From positions 186,001-250,000 of the forward strand of contig NZ_CP032570.1 of the NCBI RefSeq assembly GCF_003626915.1: 64,000 nt of DNA, in the 5' to 3' direction. Of this stretch, positions 1 through 9,449 are shown piece after piece (within the stretch, counting starts at the first letter, position 1; every line of letters starts with the position of its first letter). A program made the translations under genes and the position numbers. The notes below the pieces were generated by a model. That model worked only from the letters and a program-made list of their open reading frames with translations. It ran no database searches and was not told the DNA's origin. This DNA comes from Tsuneonella amylolytica (GTDB lineage Bacteria > Pseudomonadota > Alphaproteobacteria > Sphingomonadales > Sphingomonadaceae).

Positions 1-785
<785 letters not shown>

Positions 786-1343
786 TTACTGCCCGAGGTC
801 GTCGAGCTTCTTCTGCATCGCGGCCATCTGCGCGCGCAGTTCGGCGATCTCGTCCGACGTGGCTTCCGCCTTGGGCGCCGGCTTGGGTTCGGCCTTGCGC
901 GGCATGAAGGTGTCGGCGGCGGCGCGCATCATCGCCATGTTCGTTTCCGCGATCTTGCCAAGCGGCGTGCCGCCGGCGCGCGCCATGAAGGCGTCGTGCA
1001 GCTTGGACTGGTTTTCGCGGAAGTTGTCCATCATGGCGTCGAGGTAGCTCGGCATCATCGACTGCATCGAATTGCCGTACATCGCGATGAGGTTCCGCAG
1101 GAAGCTGATCGGCAGCATCTGTTCGCCGCCGCTCGATTCCTCTTCCATGATGATCTGGGTCAAGATCGTATGCGTGATGTCGTCGCCGGTCTTGGCATCG
1201 AGGACCTTGAACTCCACGTTCTCGCGCGTCATCCGGGCCAGGTCGTCCAGCGTGATGTAGCTCGAGGTACCGGTGTTGTAGAGCCGGCGGTTGGCGTACT
1301 TCTTGATGGTGACGACGCCGTCTTCGCTCGCGCGCTTGGCCAT
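786..1343 (-). CDS. phaR: Polyhydroxyalkanoate synthesis repressor PhaR
   Basis: DNA-binding regulator that in studied bacteria represses phasin and PHA-granule genes and also binds polyhydroxybutyrate. 185 residues. Seen: N-terminal PHB/PHA accumulation-regulator DNA-binding domain (VTIKKYANRRLYNTGTSSYI, residues ~10-30), then the accumulation-regulator repeat (ILTQIIMEEES), and a charged, Pro/Ala-rich tail ending in a short predicted coiled coil (EIAELRAQMAAMQKKLDDL). The ATG at 1343 is chosen over a longer frame because a GGGGA Shine-Dalgarno sits 7 nt upstream and the conserved domain starts directly after. No phaC or phasin gene is in the window, so its targets are elsewhere. Confidence 0.93.
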   Translation of the reverse strand: MAKRASEDGVVTIKKYANRRLYNTGTSSYITLDDLARMTRENVEFKVLDAKTGDDITHTILTQIIMEEESSGGEQMLPISFLRNLIAMYGNSMQSMMPSYLDAMMDNFRENQSKLHDAFMARAGGTPLGKIAETNMAMMRAAADTFMPRKAEPKPAPKAEATSDEIAELRAQMAAMQKKLDDLGQ

Positions 1344-1431
1344 ATGCGGTCCCCGTTCGATTGTGCGCCTGCGAGATAGCACCCGCAGCTATCGCAACGC
1401 AACACGTGCTGCACCGATTGTGCGCAGCATT

Positions 1432-2472
1432 TCAGAGGCGGAAGCGGAGGCCGAGCGTCGTCAGCATCTCGTACTGCGACAGGCCCGATATCGCGGAGCC
1501 GGACGGCAGGTCGTAGGGAACGTCGATCCAATCACTTTCGCGCAATGTCGGTGCAGCGGCGAGGTCGACCACGACCATGTCCATCGATACCTTGCCCAGA
1601 AGCGGCAGGTCTGTCCCACCGTGCCGCAGCGCACCACGCGCCCCCCAGCAGCGCAGGAACCCGTCGGCATAGCCCAACGACACCACTCCAACGCGCATCG
1701 GCCGGTCGGCGACGAACGCGGCATTGTAGCCGACCCCCTCCCCCGGCGTGATCTCGCGCACCTGCATGATGGCGGCGCGGGGATACGCGACTTGCGCGAT
1801 CCGCCCCGCCATCTCGGCGCGCTGCACCCCGCCGTAGAGCGCGAGGCCGGGGCGGGTGAGGTCGAACGCGAAGTCCGGACCCAGCGCGATACCGGCGCTG
1901 TTGGCGAGGCTGCGGCGCCGCGCCGGGATCGCTGCGGCTGCGTCACGGAAGCGGGCGAGTTGCCGGGCGTTGAGATCGACGTCCTCGTCGGCGCTGGCGA
2001 GGTGCGACATCAGCGTCCGGACCTCGAGCCCCGCCAATGCCGGGTCGCCGATCGACGCCATCGGAATGCCGAGCCGGTTGATGCCGGTGTCGACCATCAT
2101 GTCGCATGGCCCGCCGCCGCTCGCCTTCCATCGCGCAACTTGCGGCAGGCTGTTGAGGACGGGCCGCACGCCGGTAGCCCGGGCGAAGGCGCAGTCGGCA
2201 TCGGTCAGCGGTCCGTGCAGCACGGACACGCGTTCAGGCTCCACGTGCGCGATGACGCCGGGCACCTCGCTCCAATGCGCGACGAAGAAGTCGCGGGCGC
2301 CCGCCTCGGCCAGCACGGGGACCACGTTCGCGGTGCCGAGACCATAGGCGTCGGCCTTGACCGCCGCCCCCGCCGCCGCGTTGCCCGACATCCGGTCGAG
2401 CGTGCGCCAGTTCGCCGCCAGTGCCGCGGCATCGAGGTCGAGCCGCAGGGACGGCGGCGGCAGGTCGGTCAT
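1432..2472 (-). CDS. alr: Alanine racemase
   Basis: PLP enzyme converting L- to D-alanine for peptidoglycan. 346 residues, slightly short for the family. Seen: PLP-lysine motif AVKADAYGLG (Lys39), HLASADE, the catalytic-tyrosine region EGVGYNAAF, and C-terminal LLGKVSMDMVVVDL. The ATG at 2472 overlaps the stop of the upstream transporter (ATGA), suggesting translational coupling. An alanine racemase next to radA/cvpA-type genes is common in alphaproteobacteria. Nothing suggests loss of function. Confidence 0.95.
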   Translation of the reverse strand: MTDLPPPSLRLDLDAAALAANWRTLDRMSGNAAAGAAVKADAYGLGTANVVPVLAEAGARDFFVAHWSEVPGVIAHVEPERVSVLHGPLTDADCAFARATGVRPVLNSLPQVARWKASGGGPCDMMVDTGINRLGIPMASIGDPALAGLEVRTLMSHLASADEDVDLNARQLARFRDAAAAIPARRRSLANSAGIALGPDFAFDLTRPGLALYGGVQRAEMAGRIAQVAYPRAAIMQVREITPGEGVGYNAAFVADRPMRVGVVSLGYADGFLRCWGARGALRHGGTDLPLLGKVSMDMVVVDLAAAPTLRESDWIDVPYDLPSGSAISGLSQYEMLTTLGLRFRL

Positions 2473-4196
2473 GGGATGGACGGTGAGACCGGCGGCAGTT
2501 CGCCGCTGTCCTCGAAGTCGCGCGGCGGGCCGCCGGGAATGCCCCACCAGGCGACCAGCAGGCCGAACGCCATCACCACCCAGCAGTACCACAGCCCGGA
2601 GTATGCATTGCCGGTGCTCGCGACGATGTACCCTGCGATCAGCGGCAGGAACCCGCCGAGATAGCCGGCCCCGATGTGGTAGGGGATCGACATCGAGGAA
2701 TAGCGGATGCGCGCCGGGAACATCTCCGCCAGCAGCGCCGCCACCGAACCGTATGTCAGCGCCGATAGCATTCCCAATGCGCATAGCAGCGCGACGATGC
2801 CGACGATGTTGCCGAACGGGGGCACCTGCTTCGCGAAGTCGTAGCCCAGGCTTTCCAGACGCTCCTGCACCGCGATCTTTCGCTCCGCATCTTCGCCCGG
2901 GAAATCTTCGGGCACGAATAACGTGGATGGTGTTGCGACCGCCTGTGTCCGCACGGGTACCGCACTTGTCGCGATATCATTCGCGATCTCAGCCTTCTGA
3001 TCGGCGTCCATCGGTTGCAGGATGTCGTAGGACACACCCAGCGACGTAAGGTCCTGCAGCAACCGGCCGCACGGGCTGGCCTGCCGTTCGGCAAACGGAT
3101 CGTACCGACAGTCGCGCCCCGCGACGTGGATCGGCGCAACGCGGGCGCTTTCCGCAAGCCCCGGATTGGCAAGCGCACCCAGCCCCCAGAATATCGGGAA
3201 CACGAACACCAGCGTCGCGATCGCGCCGATGATCAGCGGCTTCTTGCGTCCCACCCGGTCGGACCATTTGCCGACCATCACATAGAAGCTCATCGAGATG
3301 AGGCCGGCCACCAGCATGACGATCTCGGTCAACCGTTCGTCCACCCGCATCGGTCCGCGCAGGAACGACAGGCCGTAAAAGAACGCGGTGTACCAGATTA
3401 CCGTCAGTACGCCCGCCACCCCGAACAGCGCGACGAAGATGCGCCTCTTGTTGCCGGGGTAGGTGAAGCTTTCGACGAAGGGATTGCCCGCGGTCTCGCC
3501 CGCTTCCTTCATGGCCTGGAATACCGGGCTCTCGCTCAGTTTCAGGCGCATCCACAGGCTGATGCCGAGAAGGATCAGGCTGAGGAGGAACGGCACCCGC
3601 CATCCCCAGTCCGCGAAAGCGTCTTCGGGGATGAAGGTGCGGCACAGGATGACGACGACGATCGACAGGACGAAGCCGCCGACCACGCTGGCCTGGATGA
3701 AGCTCGTATAGAAACCGCGCCGCTCCGGCGGTGCGTGTTCGGCGACATAGATCGCCGCTCCGCCGTATTCCCCGCCCAGCGCAAGGCCCTGCAGGATGCG
3801 CAGGACGATGACGATGATGGGGGCGACGATGCCGATGCTGGCGGCCGAGGGGATGAGGCCGACGCCGGCGGTGGCGATGCCCATCAGCGTCACCGTGACG
3901 AGGAAGGTGTACTTGCGCCCGAGCCGGTCGCCGAGAAACCCGAACAGGACCGCGCCCAGCGGCCGGAACCCGAAGCCGACCGCGAAGCCGGCCCACACGA
4001 GGAGAAGCTGCAGCGTCTCGTTATCGGCCGGGAAGAACGCCTTGCCGATCAGCGCGGCGAGCGTACCGTAGATGAAGAAATCGTACCATTCGAAGACCGT
4101 CCCCGCGCTGGAGGCCGCGATGACGAGGCGTATTTCTTCCGGCGTCGGTTCCCGGTGCGACGGCCGGGCCCCCGGCGTGGCGGCGATCTCGCTCAT
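2469..4196 (-). CDS. MFS transporter, metabolite:H+ symporter type, with large extracytoplasmic insertion
   Basis: Twelve-helix inner-membrane permease of the ProP/KgtP/ShiA-like branch. 575 residues against about 430-450 for typical members. Seen: EWYDFFIYG at the start of TM1, FGFLGDRLGRKYTF (loop 2-3 signature), LQGLALGGEYGGAA in TM4, and SDRVGRKKP (loop 8-9). Between TM9 (ends ~345) and the next helix (starts ~462) lies a ~115-residue hydrophilic segment with two cysteines (363 and 376), predicted on the periplasmic side. Substrate is unknown; homologues move small carboxylates, betaines or amino acids. It sits between the IscU-like gene and alr and overlaps alr by 4 nt. Confidence 0.88.
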   Translation of the reverse strand: MSEIAATPGARPSHREPTPEEIRLVIAASSAGTVFEWYDFFIYGTLAALIGKAFFPADNETLQLLLVWAGFAVGFGFRPLGAVLFGFLGDRLGRKYTFLVTVTLMGIATAGVGLIPSAASIGIVAPIIVIVLRILQGLALGGEYGGAAIYVAEHAPPERRGFYTSFIQASVVGGFVLSIVVVILCRTFIPEDAFADWGWRVPFLLSLILLGISLWMRLKLSESPVFQAMKEAGETAGNPFVESFTYPGNKRRIFVALFGVAGVLTVIWYTAFFYGLSFLRGPMRVDERLTEIVMLVAGLISMSFYVMVGKWSDRVGRKKPLIIGAIATLVFVFPIFWGLGALANPGLAESARVAPIHVAGRDCRYDPFAERQASPCGRLLQDLTSLGVSYDILQPMDADQKAEIANDIATSAVPVRTQAVATPSTLFVPEDFPGEDAERKIAVQERLESLGYDFAKQVPPFGNIVGIVALLCALGMLSALTYGSVAALLAEMFPARIRYSSMSIPYHIGAGYLGGFLPLIAGYIVASTGNAYSGLWYCWVVMAFGLLVAWWGIPGGPPRDFEDSGELPPVSPSIP

Positions 4197-4232
4197 GGCG
4201 ATGGCGGCTCCCTCTCTGATCCGCCGGCGGCT

Positions 4233-4676
4233 CTAGCGAGGGTCCCCGCCCTTGGAAAGCGCGTCGAGCGCGGCATCCCACGCCAACACGATCGCACCGT
4301 GCCGGCCGGGGTATTCGCGTGCCGCCTCGAGGCGCTCGATCCCCGGCCATTCGGGCGCCGGCCCCTCGCCGTCGAGCCATCGGCCGAGACAGGTTCGGTG
4401 GGCTGCGATGCCATCGCGGTCCTGGCCTCCGGCTCCGTCGGCGAAGATCGCGGCAGCCGCCTGTCCCACCGCGCACGCGGTCGCGCGAACGCCCAGCGCC
4501 TCGATCGAACCCGCAGCATTCGTCCGGCAGCCGAGGGTCACGGCGCTGCCGCAAGTGCGCGAACGCGCTTCGCCCCTCAGCGGCAGGTCGCCCGTCAGGG
4601 GGCGGTTCGCCAGCGAAACCGCGAGCGCGAGGAGATCGGGAGTGTAAAGCTTCGCGCCGCCGCGGTCGCCGGTCAC
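4233..4676 (-). CDS. IscU/NifU-like iron-sulfur scaffold protein, atypical
   Basis: 147 residues resembling the IscU/NifU N-terminal scaffold fold used to assemble Fe-S clusters. Seen: LYTPDLLALAVSLAN at the N-terminus, a first cysteine in VTLGCRTN, a second in ATACAVGQAAAAIFA, and a C-terminal YPGRHGAIVLAWDA segment where canonical IscU has its third ligand cysteine (about RxxCxxLxW). That cysteine is missing here, replaced in GRHGAIVLAW. Start is GTG at 4676, overlapping the cvpA stop (GTGA). It may be a divergent scaffold or a carrier that binds clusters differently; no isc or suf genes are nearby. Confidence 0.75.
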   Translation of the reverse strand: MTGDRGGAKLYTPDLLALAVSLANRPLTGDLPLRGEARSRTCGSAVTLGCRTNAAGSIEALGVRATACAVGQAAAAIFADGAGGQDRDGIAAHRTCLGRWLDGEGPAPEWPGIERLEAAREYPGRHGAIVLAWDAALDALSKGGDPR

Positions 4677-5212
4677 GCGGGTTCGTCGGCCGGAGCGGCT
4701 TCGCTTTGCGTATCGCGCGACGAATTGCCGCGATTGTCGATCATCTTGACCAGCGCATCCGCGCTTGCGTTGACGAGCGGATAGGTGCGCGCTTGCACGA
4801 CCCATCCCGGCCGGCCCGCAATGCCCCAGGCAGCGTCGTAGCCCAGCACGAGCAAGGCGAAGGCGCAGGTGACCACGACCGCCCCCTTGATCGCCCCGAA
4901 TCCGAAGCCGAGCACACGGTCGATCGGACCGAGGAAGGAGGTGCGCGAACTTTCGCCGAGGCGTCCCGCAATGAGCTTCATCCCGGCGTAGGGGATCAGC
5001 AGCAGCAGAGCGAAGGCGAGCGTGGCAGCGCCGGTCGGATTGCCGATGCGCAGCACCAGCCATTCGTAGAGCGGCGTGTGCAGGTTGTAGATGGCCAGGA
5101 TCGCGACGGCCCACGCGAGGAGGGAAAGCACCTCCTGCACGAAACCGCGCATGAAGCCGCCTATCGCCGCGACGGCGACGATGGTCAGCACGATGATGTC
5201 GAAACCCGTCAT
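4673..5212 (-). CDS. cvpA: CvpA family membrane protein
   Basis: 179-residue inner-membrane protein of the CvpA (colicin V production) family, whose role in envelope homeostasis is poorly understood. Seen: four hydrophobic segments within the first ~125 residues (FDIIVLTIVAVAAIGGFMRG, then SLLAWAVAILAIYNL, ALLLLIPYAGMK, and VVVTCAFALLVLGYD), with the typical GFMRGFVQEVLSLLAW. The C-terminal ~45 residues are hydrophilic. It lies 17 nt downstream of radA and overlaps the IscU-like gene by 4 nt. Confidence 0.92.
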   Translation of the reverse strand: MTGFDIIVLTIVAVAAIGGFMRGFVQEVLSLLAWAVAILAIYNLHTPLYEWLVLRIGNPTGAATLAFALLLLIPYAGMKLIAGRLGESSRTSFLGPIDRVLGFGFGAIKGAVVVTCAFALLVLGYDAAWGIAGRPGWVVQARTYPLVNASADALVKMIDNRGNSSRDTQSEAAPADEPA

Positions 5213-5229
5213 TGCGATTGAGGGAATAC

Positions 5230-6597
5230 TTATGCCTGCGCCATTACCCGGTCAACGAGATTGCCCAGGCGGCTTAAGCCCCGATAGTTAAGTCCGGGTG
5301 AACCGGTGTCGGCATCGGCGGGACCGTAGCCGTGCCCGAACCCCAGCTTTGCGGCCTCTCGCAACCGCAGCCCGGCGTGGGCGACGGGGCGGATTTCGCC
5401 CGCCAGCGAGACCTCGCCGAACCAGACACCGCGCGTTTCCAGTGGCTTGTCGGCCAGTGCGGAAACGAGCGCCGCGGCCACCGCCACGTCGGCTGCCGGG
5501 TCGGACAGACGGTAACCGCCCGCGACGTTGAGATAGACCTCGGCGGACGAAAAATTGAGGCCGCAGCGCGATTCAAGCACCGCGAGAAGCATCGCGAGCC
5601 GCCCGCTGTCCCAACCCACTACCGCGCGGCGCGGGGTCGCCCCCGATTGCAGGCGCACGATCAGTGCCTGGATTTCGACCAACACAGGCCGGGTCCCCTC
5701 CAGCGCCGGGAACACCGCGCTGCCGGCCAGCGGCTCCTCGCGGCCAGAGAGGAACAGCATCGAGGGATTGCCGACTTCGGCGAGCCCTGCCCCTTCCATC
5801 GCGAAGACGCCGATCTCGTCGACCGCACCGAAGCGGTTCTTGATCGCGCGCAGGATGCGGTATTGGTGACTGCGCTCGCCCTCGAACGCCATGACCACGT
5901 CGACCATGTGTTCCAGCACGCGCGGCCCGGCGATGCTGCCGTCCTTCGTCACGTGCCCGACCAGGACCATCGCCACGCCGTTTTCCTTGGCGTAGCGGAT
6001 CAGTTCGAACGCGCAACCGCGGACTTGGCTGACGGTGCCGGGCGCGCCCTCGATGGTGTCGGAGTGCATGGTCTGGATCGAATCGATGACCAGCAGCGAC
6101 GGCGGCGGCATCGTGCCGAGCGTGGTGAGAAGATCGCGCACGCTGGTGGAACTCGCCAGCTTGATCGGCGCGTCGGCGAGGCCGAGCCGCCCCGCCCGCA
6201 TCCGCACCTGCGCGGCGGCTTCCTCGCCGCTGACGTAGACGACGCTCGCCCCCCGCTTGGCCACCGCGCCCGCCGTCTGGAGCAGCAGCGTCGATTTGCC
6301 GATGCCCGGATCGCCGCCCATGAGGATCGCCGATCCCGGCACCAACCCGCCGCCCAGCGCCCGGTCGAATTCGGCGAGCCCGGTCGGCAGGCGCACCAGC
6401 GGCTCCGACGGGGCATTCAGCGACTCGAACACGACCGCCCGCCCCCCGCTCGAAAGGTCGTGCTTCATCGAAAACACGCTCGCCGGCGCGTCCTCCACCA
6501 GCGTGTTCCATTCCGCGCAATCGGCGCACTGGCCCTGCCAGCGGTGGCTGACGGACCCGCAGGCCTGGCACAGGTAGCGGCGTTTGGTCTTGGCCAT
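5230..6597 (-). CDS. radA: DNA repair protein RadA
   Basis: RecA-like branch-migration ATPase that helps process recombination intermediates. 455 residues, normal length. Seen: N-terminal C4 zinc finger (CQAC ... CADC, residues ~9-29), Walker A GDPGIGKSTLL (~95), Walker B LLVIDSIQ, the RadA-specific KNRFG motif, and a C-terminal Lon-protease-like domain. It heads a co-directional run radA-cvpA-IscU-like-MFS-alr. Divergent from the patatin gene, which starts 72 nt away. Confidence 0.96.
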   Translation of the reverse strand: MAKTKRRYLCQACGSVSHRWQGQCADCAEWNTLVEDAPASVFSMKHDLSSGGRAVVFESLNAPSEPLVRLPTGLAEFDRALGGGLVPGSAILMGGDPGIGKSTLLLQTAGAVAKRGASVVYVSGEEAAAQVRMRAGRLGLADAPIKLASSTSVRDLLTTLGTMPPPSLLVIDSIQTMHSDTIEGAPGTVSQVRGCAFELIRYAKENGVAMVLVGHVTKDGSIAGPRVLEHMVDVVMAFEGERSHQYRILRAIKNRFGAVDEIGVFAMEGAGLAEVGNPSMLFLSGREEPLAGSAVFPALEGTRPVLVEIQALIVRLQSGATPRRAVVGWDSGRLAMLLAVLESRCGLNFSSAEVYLNVAGGYRLSDPAADVAVAAALVSALADKPLETRGVWFGEVSLAGEIRPVAHAGLRLREAAKLGFGHGYGPADADTGSPGLNYRGLSRLGNLVDRVMAQA

Positions 6598-6669
6598 CGC
6601 CGGCGGGTAGCGGGAACATTTGTGGAACGCAATTGCCTTTGCGCGAATCCCCCGCCAAGGTCACGCGCG

Positions 6670-8985
6670 ATGCGGCAGAAGGAATTGCGGATAGCGCTCG
6701 TCTGCTACGGCGGGGTCAGCCTGGCGGTGTACATGCACGGCGTGACCAAGGAGCTGTGGCACCTTGCGCGTGCCAGTCGCGACTTCCTCGGGGAAGGCGA
6801 ACCGGCATCGGGTATCCGCGCCGTCTATCGCGATCTGCTGGACCGGTTGCAGGACAGCCACGAACTTAGGCTGCGGGTGCTGCCCGACATCGTCACCGGG
6901 GCGAGTGCCGGCGGGATCAACGCGGTCTTCCTCGCCCAGGCGATCCATTCGGGCCAGAGCCTCGAGCCGCTGACCGACTTGTGGTTGACGCAGGCGGACG
7001 TCGAGCGGCTGACGGCGAAGGATGCGCGCCCCGCCTGGCGATTTGCCAAGATCTGGGCACAGCCGCTCGCGTGGTGGATCCTGCGTCGCCCGGGCAATGT
7101 CGTGAGCGAAAGCGTCGCACCCGAGACCCGCGCCGAAGTGCGCCGCAAGGTGTCGGCCCTTGTCCGAGGCCGCTGGTTCGAGCCGCCGTTTTCGGGGCCC
7201 GGTTTCTCCCGCCTGCTGCTCGACGGGCTTGAGGCGATGGCGGGCGGTCCGGTCGAAGCGCCGCTGCTGCCGCCGCGCCATCCGCTCGACCTGTTCGTCA
7301 CCGCGACGGATTTTCGAGGGTATCTCTCGCTGCTGGCGCTCCATAGCCCGCCGGTGGTGGAGGAAAGCGAGCACCGCACCCCGATCGCATTCCGGGCCCG
7401 TACTCCGCGCGATGGCGGAACGGGCATCGCCGATCCGCTGGAACTGACGTTCGCCGCGCGCGCCACCGCAAGCTTTCCTGGCGCCTTCCCGCCCTTGCGG
7501 CTGGAGGAGATCGACGCGCTCGCCGAAGAATCGGGGCGCGACTGGACCGGACGGGCGGCGTTCCTCGAACGGATCATGCCGGTGCACATACGGCAGGGGA
7601 ACGAGGCGCATGTTTCGTTGATCGACGGATCGGTGCTCGTCAATGCGCCGTTCGCTGCGGCGCGGGCCGCCCTGCCCGCCCGCCCCGCCCAGCGCGAGGT
7701 CGACCGGCGTTTCGTCTACATCGACCCGCGGCCCGACCGGTTCGGCGACATCGGGGCCCGCGTCGACAAGCCGGTGGGCTTTTTCGCGGCGATCTTCGGC
7801 TCGCTGTCCACGATCCCGCGCGAACAGCCGATCCGCGACAACCTCGAGGTGATCGAAGCGCAATCGCGCCAGGCGGTGAAGCTGCAGCGGATCGTCGCCG
7901 CGCTCCGATCCGAGGTCGAAACGGCGGTCGAAAAACTGTTCGGCATGACGCTGTTTCTCGACCGGCCGACGCCCAAGCGCCTCGCCGCATGGCGCAACAA
8001 GGCGCAGGTCGCGGCGGCGGAGCGCGCAGGCTACGCGTTCCAGCCTTATGCCCAGTCCAAGGTGGCCGGGATCGTCGACACGCTCGCCCAGACGATCCGC
8101 GAGAACGCCCCCGGCCTGAAAATCGTGGATGCGACGCCGATCGCCGCGCGGCTGCGGCGCGAGCTCGATGCGCGCGGCCTCGCGATATTGTCGGATCCCG
8201 GCGGCGGCGCGAGCGAGGGAGCGATCGCGTTCCTGCGGGCGCACGATCTCGCCTTCCGGGTGCGCCGCCTGCGCCTCATCGCCCGCCGGCTTTCGCGCGA
8301 GTGGGAGGCGGACGCGACCATTCCCGACGATGCGTTGGAGGATGCGCGCGAGGCGATCTACCGCATCCTCGCGCTCTACTTCGCGCGCGAAGGCGGGGCG
8401 CCGCTGGGCGACGATTTCGTGCCGCTGGCCGAGAAAGTGATGGAGGACCCCGGCGCGGTGCTCGATGCGCTGGCGGAGCGCCGTCTCCTTCCCGAGGTCG
8501 ACTTGGAAGCCGAACGCATGCTGGCCGAAGCGCTGGAGGCGATGCCGCGCGAACTGCGCCGCCGGGTGCTTCTCGCCTACCTGGGCTTCCCGTTCTACGA
8601 CGTCGCGACCCTGCCCCTGCTGCAGAACGAAGGGCTGACCGAATTCGACGCGGTCAAGGTCGACCGGATCAGTCCGGAAGATGCGAAGTCGATCCGCGCC
8701 GGCGGCACGCGCGCGACGCTGCGCGGGACCGAATTCTACAACTTCGGGGCGTTCTTCAGCCGGGCCTACCGCGAGAACGATTACCTGTGGGGCCGCCTGC
8801 ACGGGGCGGAGCGGATGATCGACCTCGTCTGCTCGACGGTGGACGGTTTCGAGGAACGAGAACGCGCCGCATTCAAGCGCCGCGCGTTTCTTGCCATCCT
8901 CGACGAGGAGGAGGGCCGGCTGACCGCCGATCGCAGCCTCGTGCCGCAGCTGCGGCAGGAGGTAGAGGAGAAGCTTCCAGCCTAG
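6670..8985 (+). CDS. Patatin-related phospholipase-like protein, large form
   Basis: 771-residue predicted lipid acyl hydrolase. Seen: oxyanion-type YGGVSLAVYMHG (residues 13-24), nucleophile elbow GASAGG (Ser79), and DGSVLVNAPF as the Asp of the Ser-Asp dyad (~residue 322). The patatin core fills about the first 350 residues; the remaining ~420 are helical, Arg/Glu-rich and unlike short bacterial patatins, matching the long patatin-related family found in alphaproteobacteria and actinobacteria. The frame is open for 1.3 kb upstream, but residue 1 is placed at the ATG directly before RQKELRIALVCYGG, with AAGG 10 nt upstream. No signal peptide. Its stop overlaps that of the convergent phosphatase. 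Substrate is unknown. Confidence 0.88.
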   Translation: MRQKELRIALVCYGGVSLAVYMHGVTKELWHLARASRDFLGEGEPASGIRAVYRDLLDRLQDSHELRLRVLPDIVTGASAGGINAVFLAQAIHSGQSLEPLTDLWLTQADVERLTAKDARPAWRFAKIWAQPLAWWILRRPGNVVSESVAPETRAEVRRKVSALVRGRWFEPPFSGPGFSRLLLDGLEAMAGGPVEAPLLPPRHPLDLFVTATDFRGYLSLLALHSPPVVEESEHRTPIAFRARTPRDGGTGIADPLELTFAARATASFPGAFPPLRLEEIDALAEESGRDWTGRAAFLERIMPVHIRQGNEAHVSLIDGSVLVNAPFAAARAALPARPAQREVDRRFVYIDPRPDRFGDIGARVDKPVGFFAAIFGSLSTIPREQPIRDNLEVIEAQSRQAVKLQRIVAALRSEVETAVEKLFGMTLFLDRPTPKRLAAWRNKAQVAAAERAGYAFQPYAQSKVAGIVDTLAQTIRENAPGLKIVDATPIAARLRRELDARGLAILSDPGGGASEGAIAFLRAHDLAFRVRRLRLIARRLSREWEADATIPDDALEDAREAIYRILALYFAREGGAPLGDDFVPLAEKVMEDPGAVLDALAERRLLPEVDLEAERMLAEALEAMPRELRRRVLLAYLGFPFYDVATLPLLQNEGLTEFDAVKVDRISPEDAKSIRAGGTRATLRGTEFYNFGAFFSRAYRENDYLWGRLHGAERMIDLVCSTVDGFEERERAAFKRRAFLAILDEEEGRLTADRSLVPQLRQEVEEKLPA

Positions 8986-9449
8986 CCTGCGATACGCCGG
9001 GCGATCGCGCGCGCAGCTGTGGTAACGTCCTGCCAGGTGAACTCGAACTGGTCTTCCCCGTCGTAATAGGGATCGCTGACGCTGGCCCCTTCGCGGCCCC
9101 TGATCGTGTCGAGGATCAGCGAGGTCTCCGCAGTCGCATCGGCTGGCGCAATCGCTCGCAAGTCGGCGAGGTTCTGGTCATCCATCGCGTAGATGTGTGT
9201 GAAGCGGCGGAAGTCATCCTCGCATACCTGTCGCGCGCGCGAGTGCGCGATATCGACGCCCCATGCGCGCGCGACTTCGACCGAGCGCGGATCGGGCGGC
9301 TTGCCGACGTGCCAGTCGGACGTGCCGGCCGAATCGATCTCGATGTCGAGCCCCGCCCTCTCCGCTTCGGCGCGCATGGCGGCTTCGGCCAAAGGCGAGC
9401 GGCAGATGTTGCCGAGGCAGACGAACAGGATCGCCGGCTTGCGGCTCAC
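8982..9449 (-). CDS. Low-molecular-weight protein-tyrosine phosphatase
   Basis: Cytoplasmic phosphatase, 155 residues. Seen: the P-loop VCLGNICRSPLAEA near the N-terminus (CX5R nucleophile motif) and the general-acid motif SDPYYDG near residue 125. Family members dephosphorylate tyrosine kinases of capsule synthesis or other targets; no kinase is adjacent. The GTG at 9449 overlaps the dnaJ stop (GTGA), so it is probably translated from the dnaK-dnaJ transcript. Its stop is shared with the convergent patatin gene through a CTAG. Confidence 0.92.
   Translation of the reverse strand: MSRKPAILFVCLGNICRSPLAEAAMRAEAERAGLDIEIDSAGTSDWHVGKPPDPRSVEVARAWGVDIAHSRARQVCEDDFRRFTHIYAMDDQNLADLRAIAPADATAETSLILDTIRGREGASVSDPYYDGEDQFEFTWQDVTTAARAIARRIAG

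Noticed and set aside
5332..6669. 1.3-kb upstream extension of the patatin frame
   Set aside because: It lies antisense to radA and is Arg/His-rich in the way typical of shadow frames; the patatin domain begins at the ATG at 6670.
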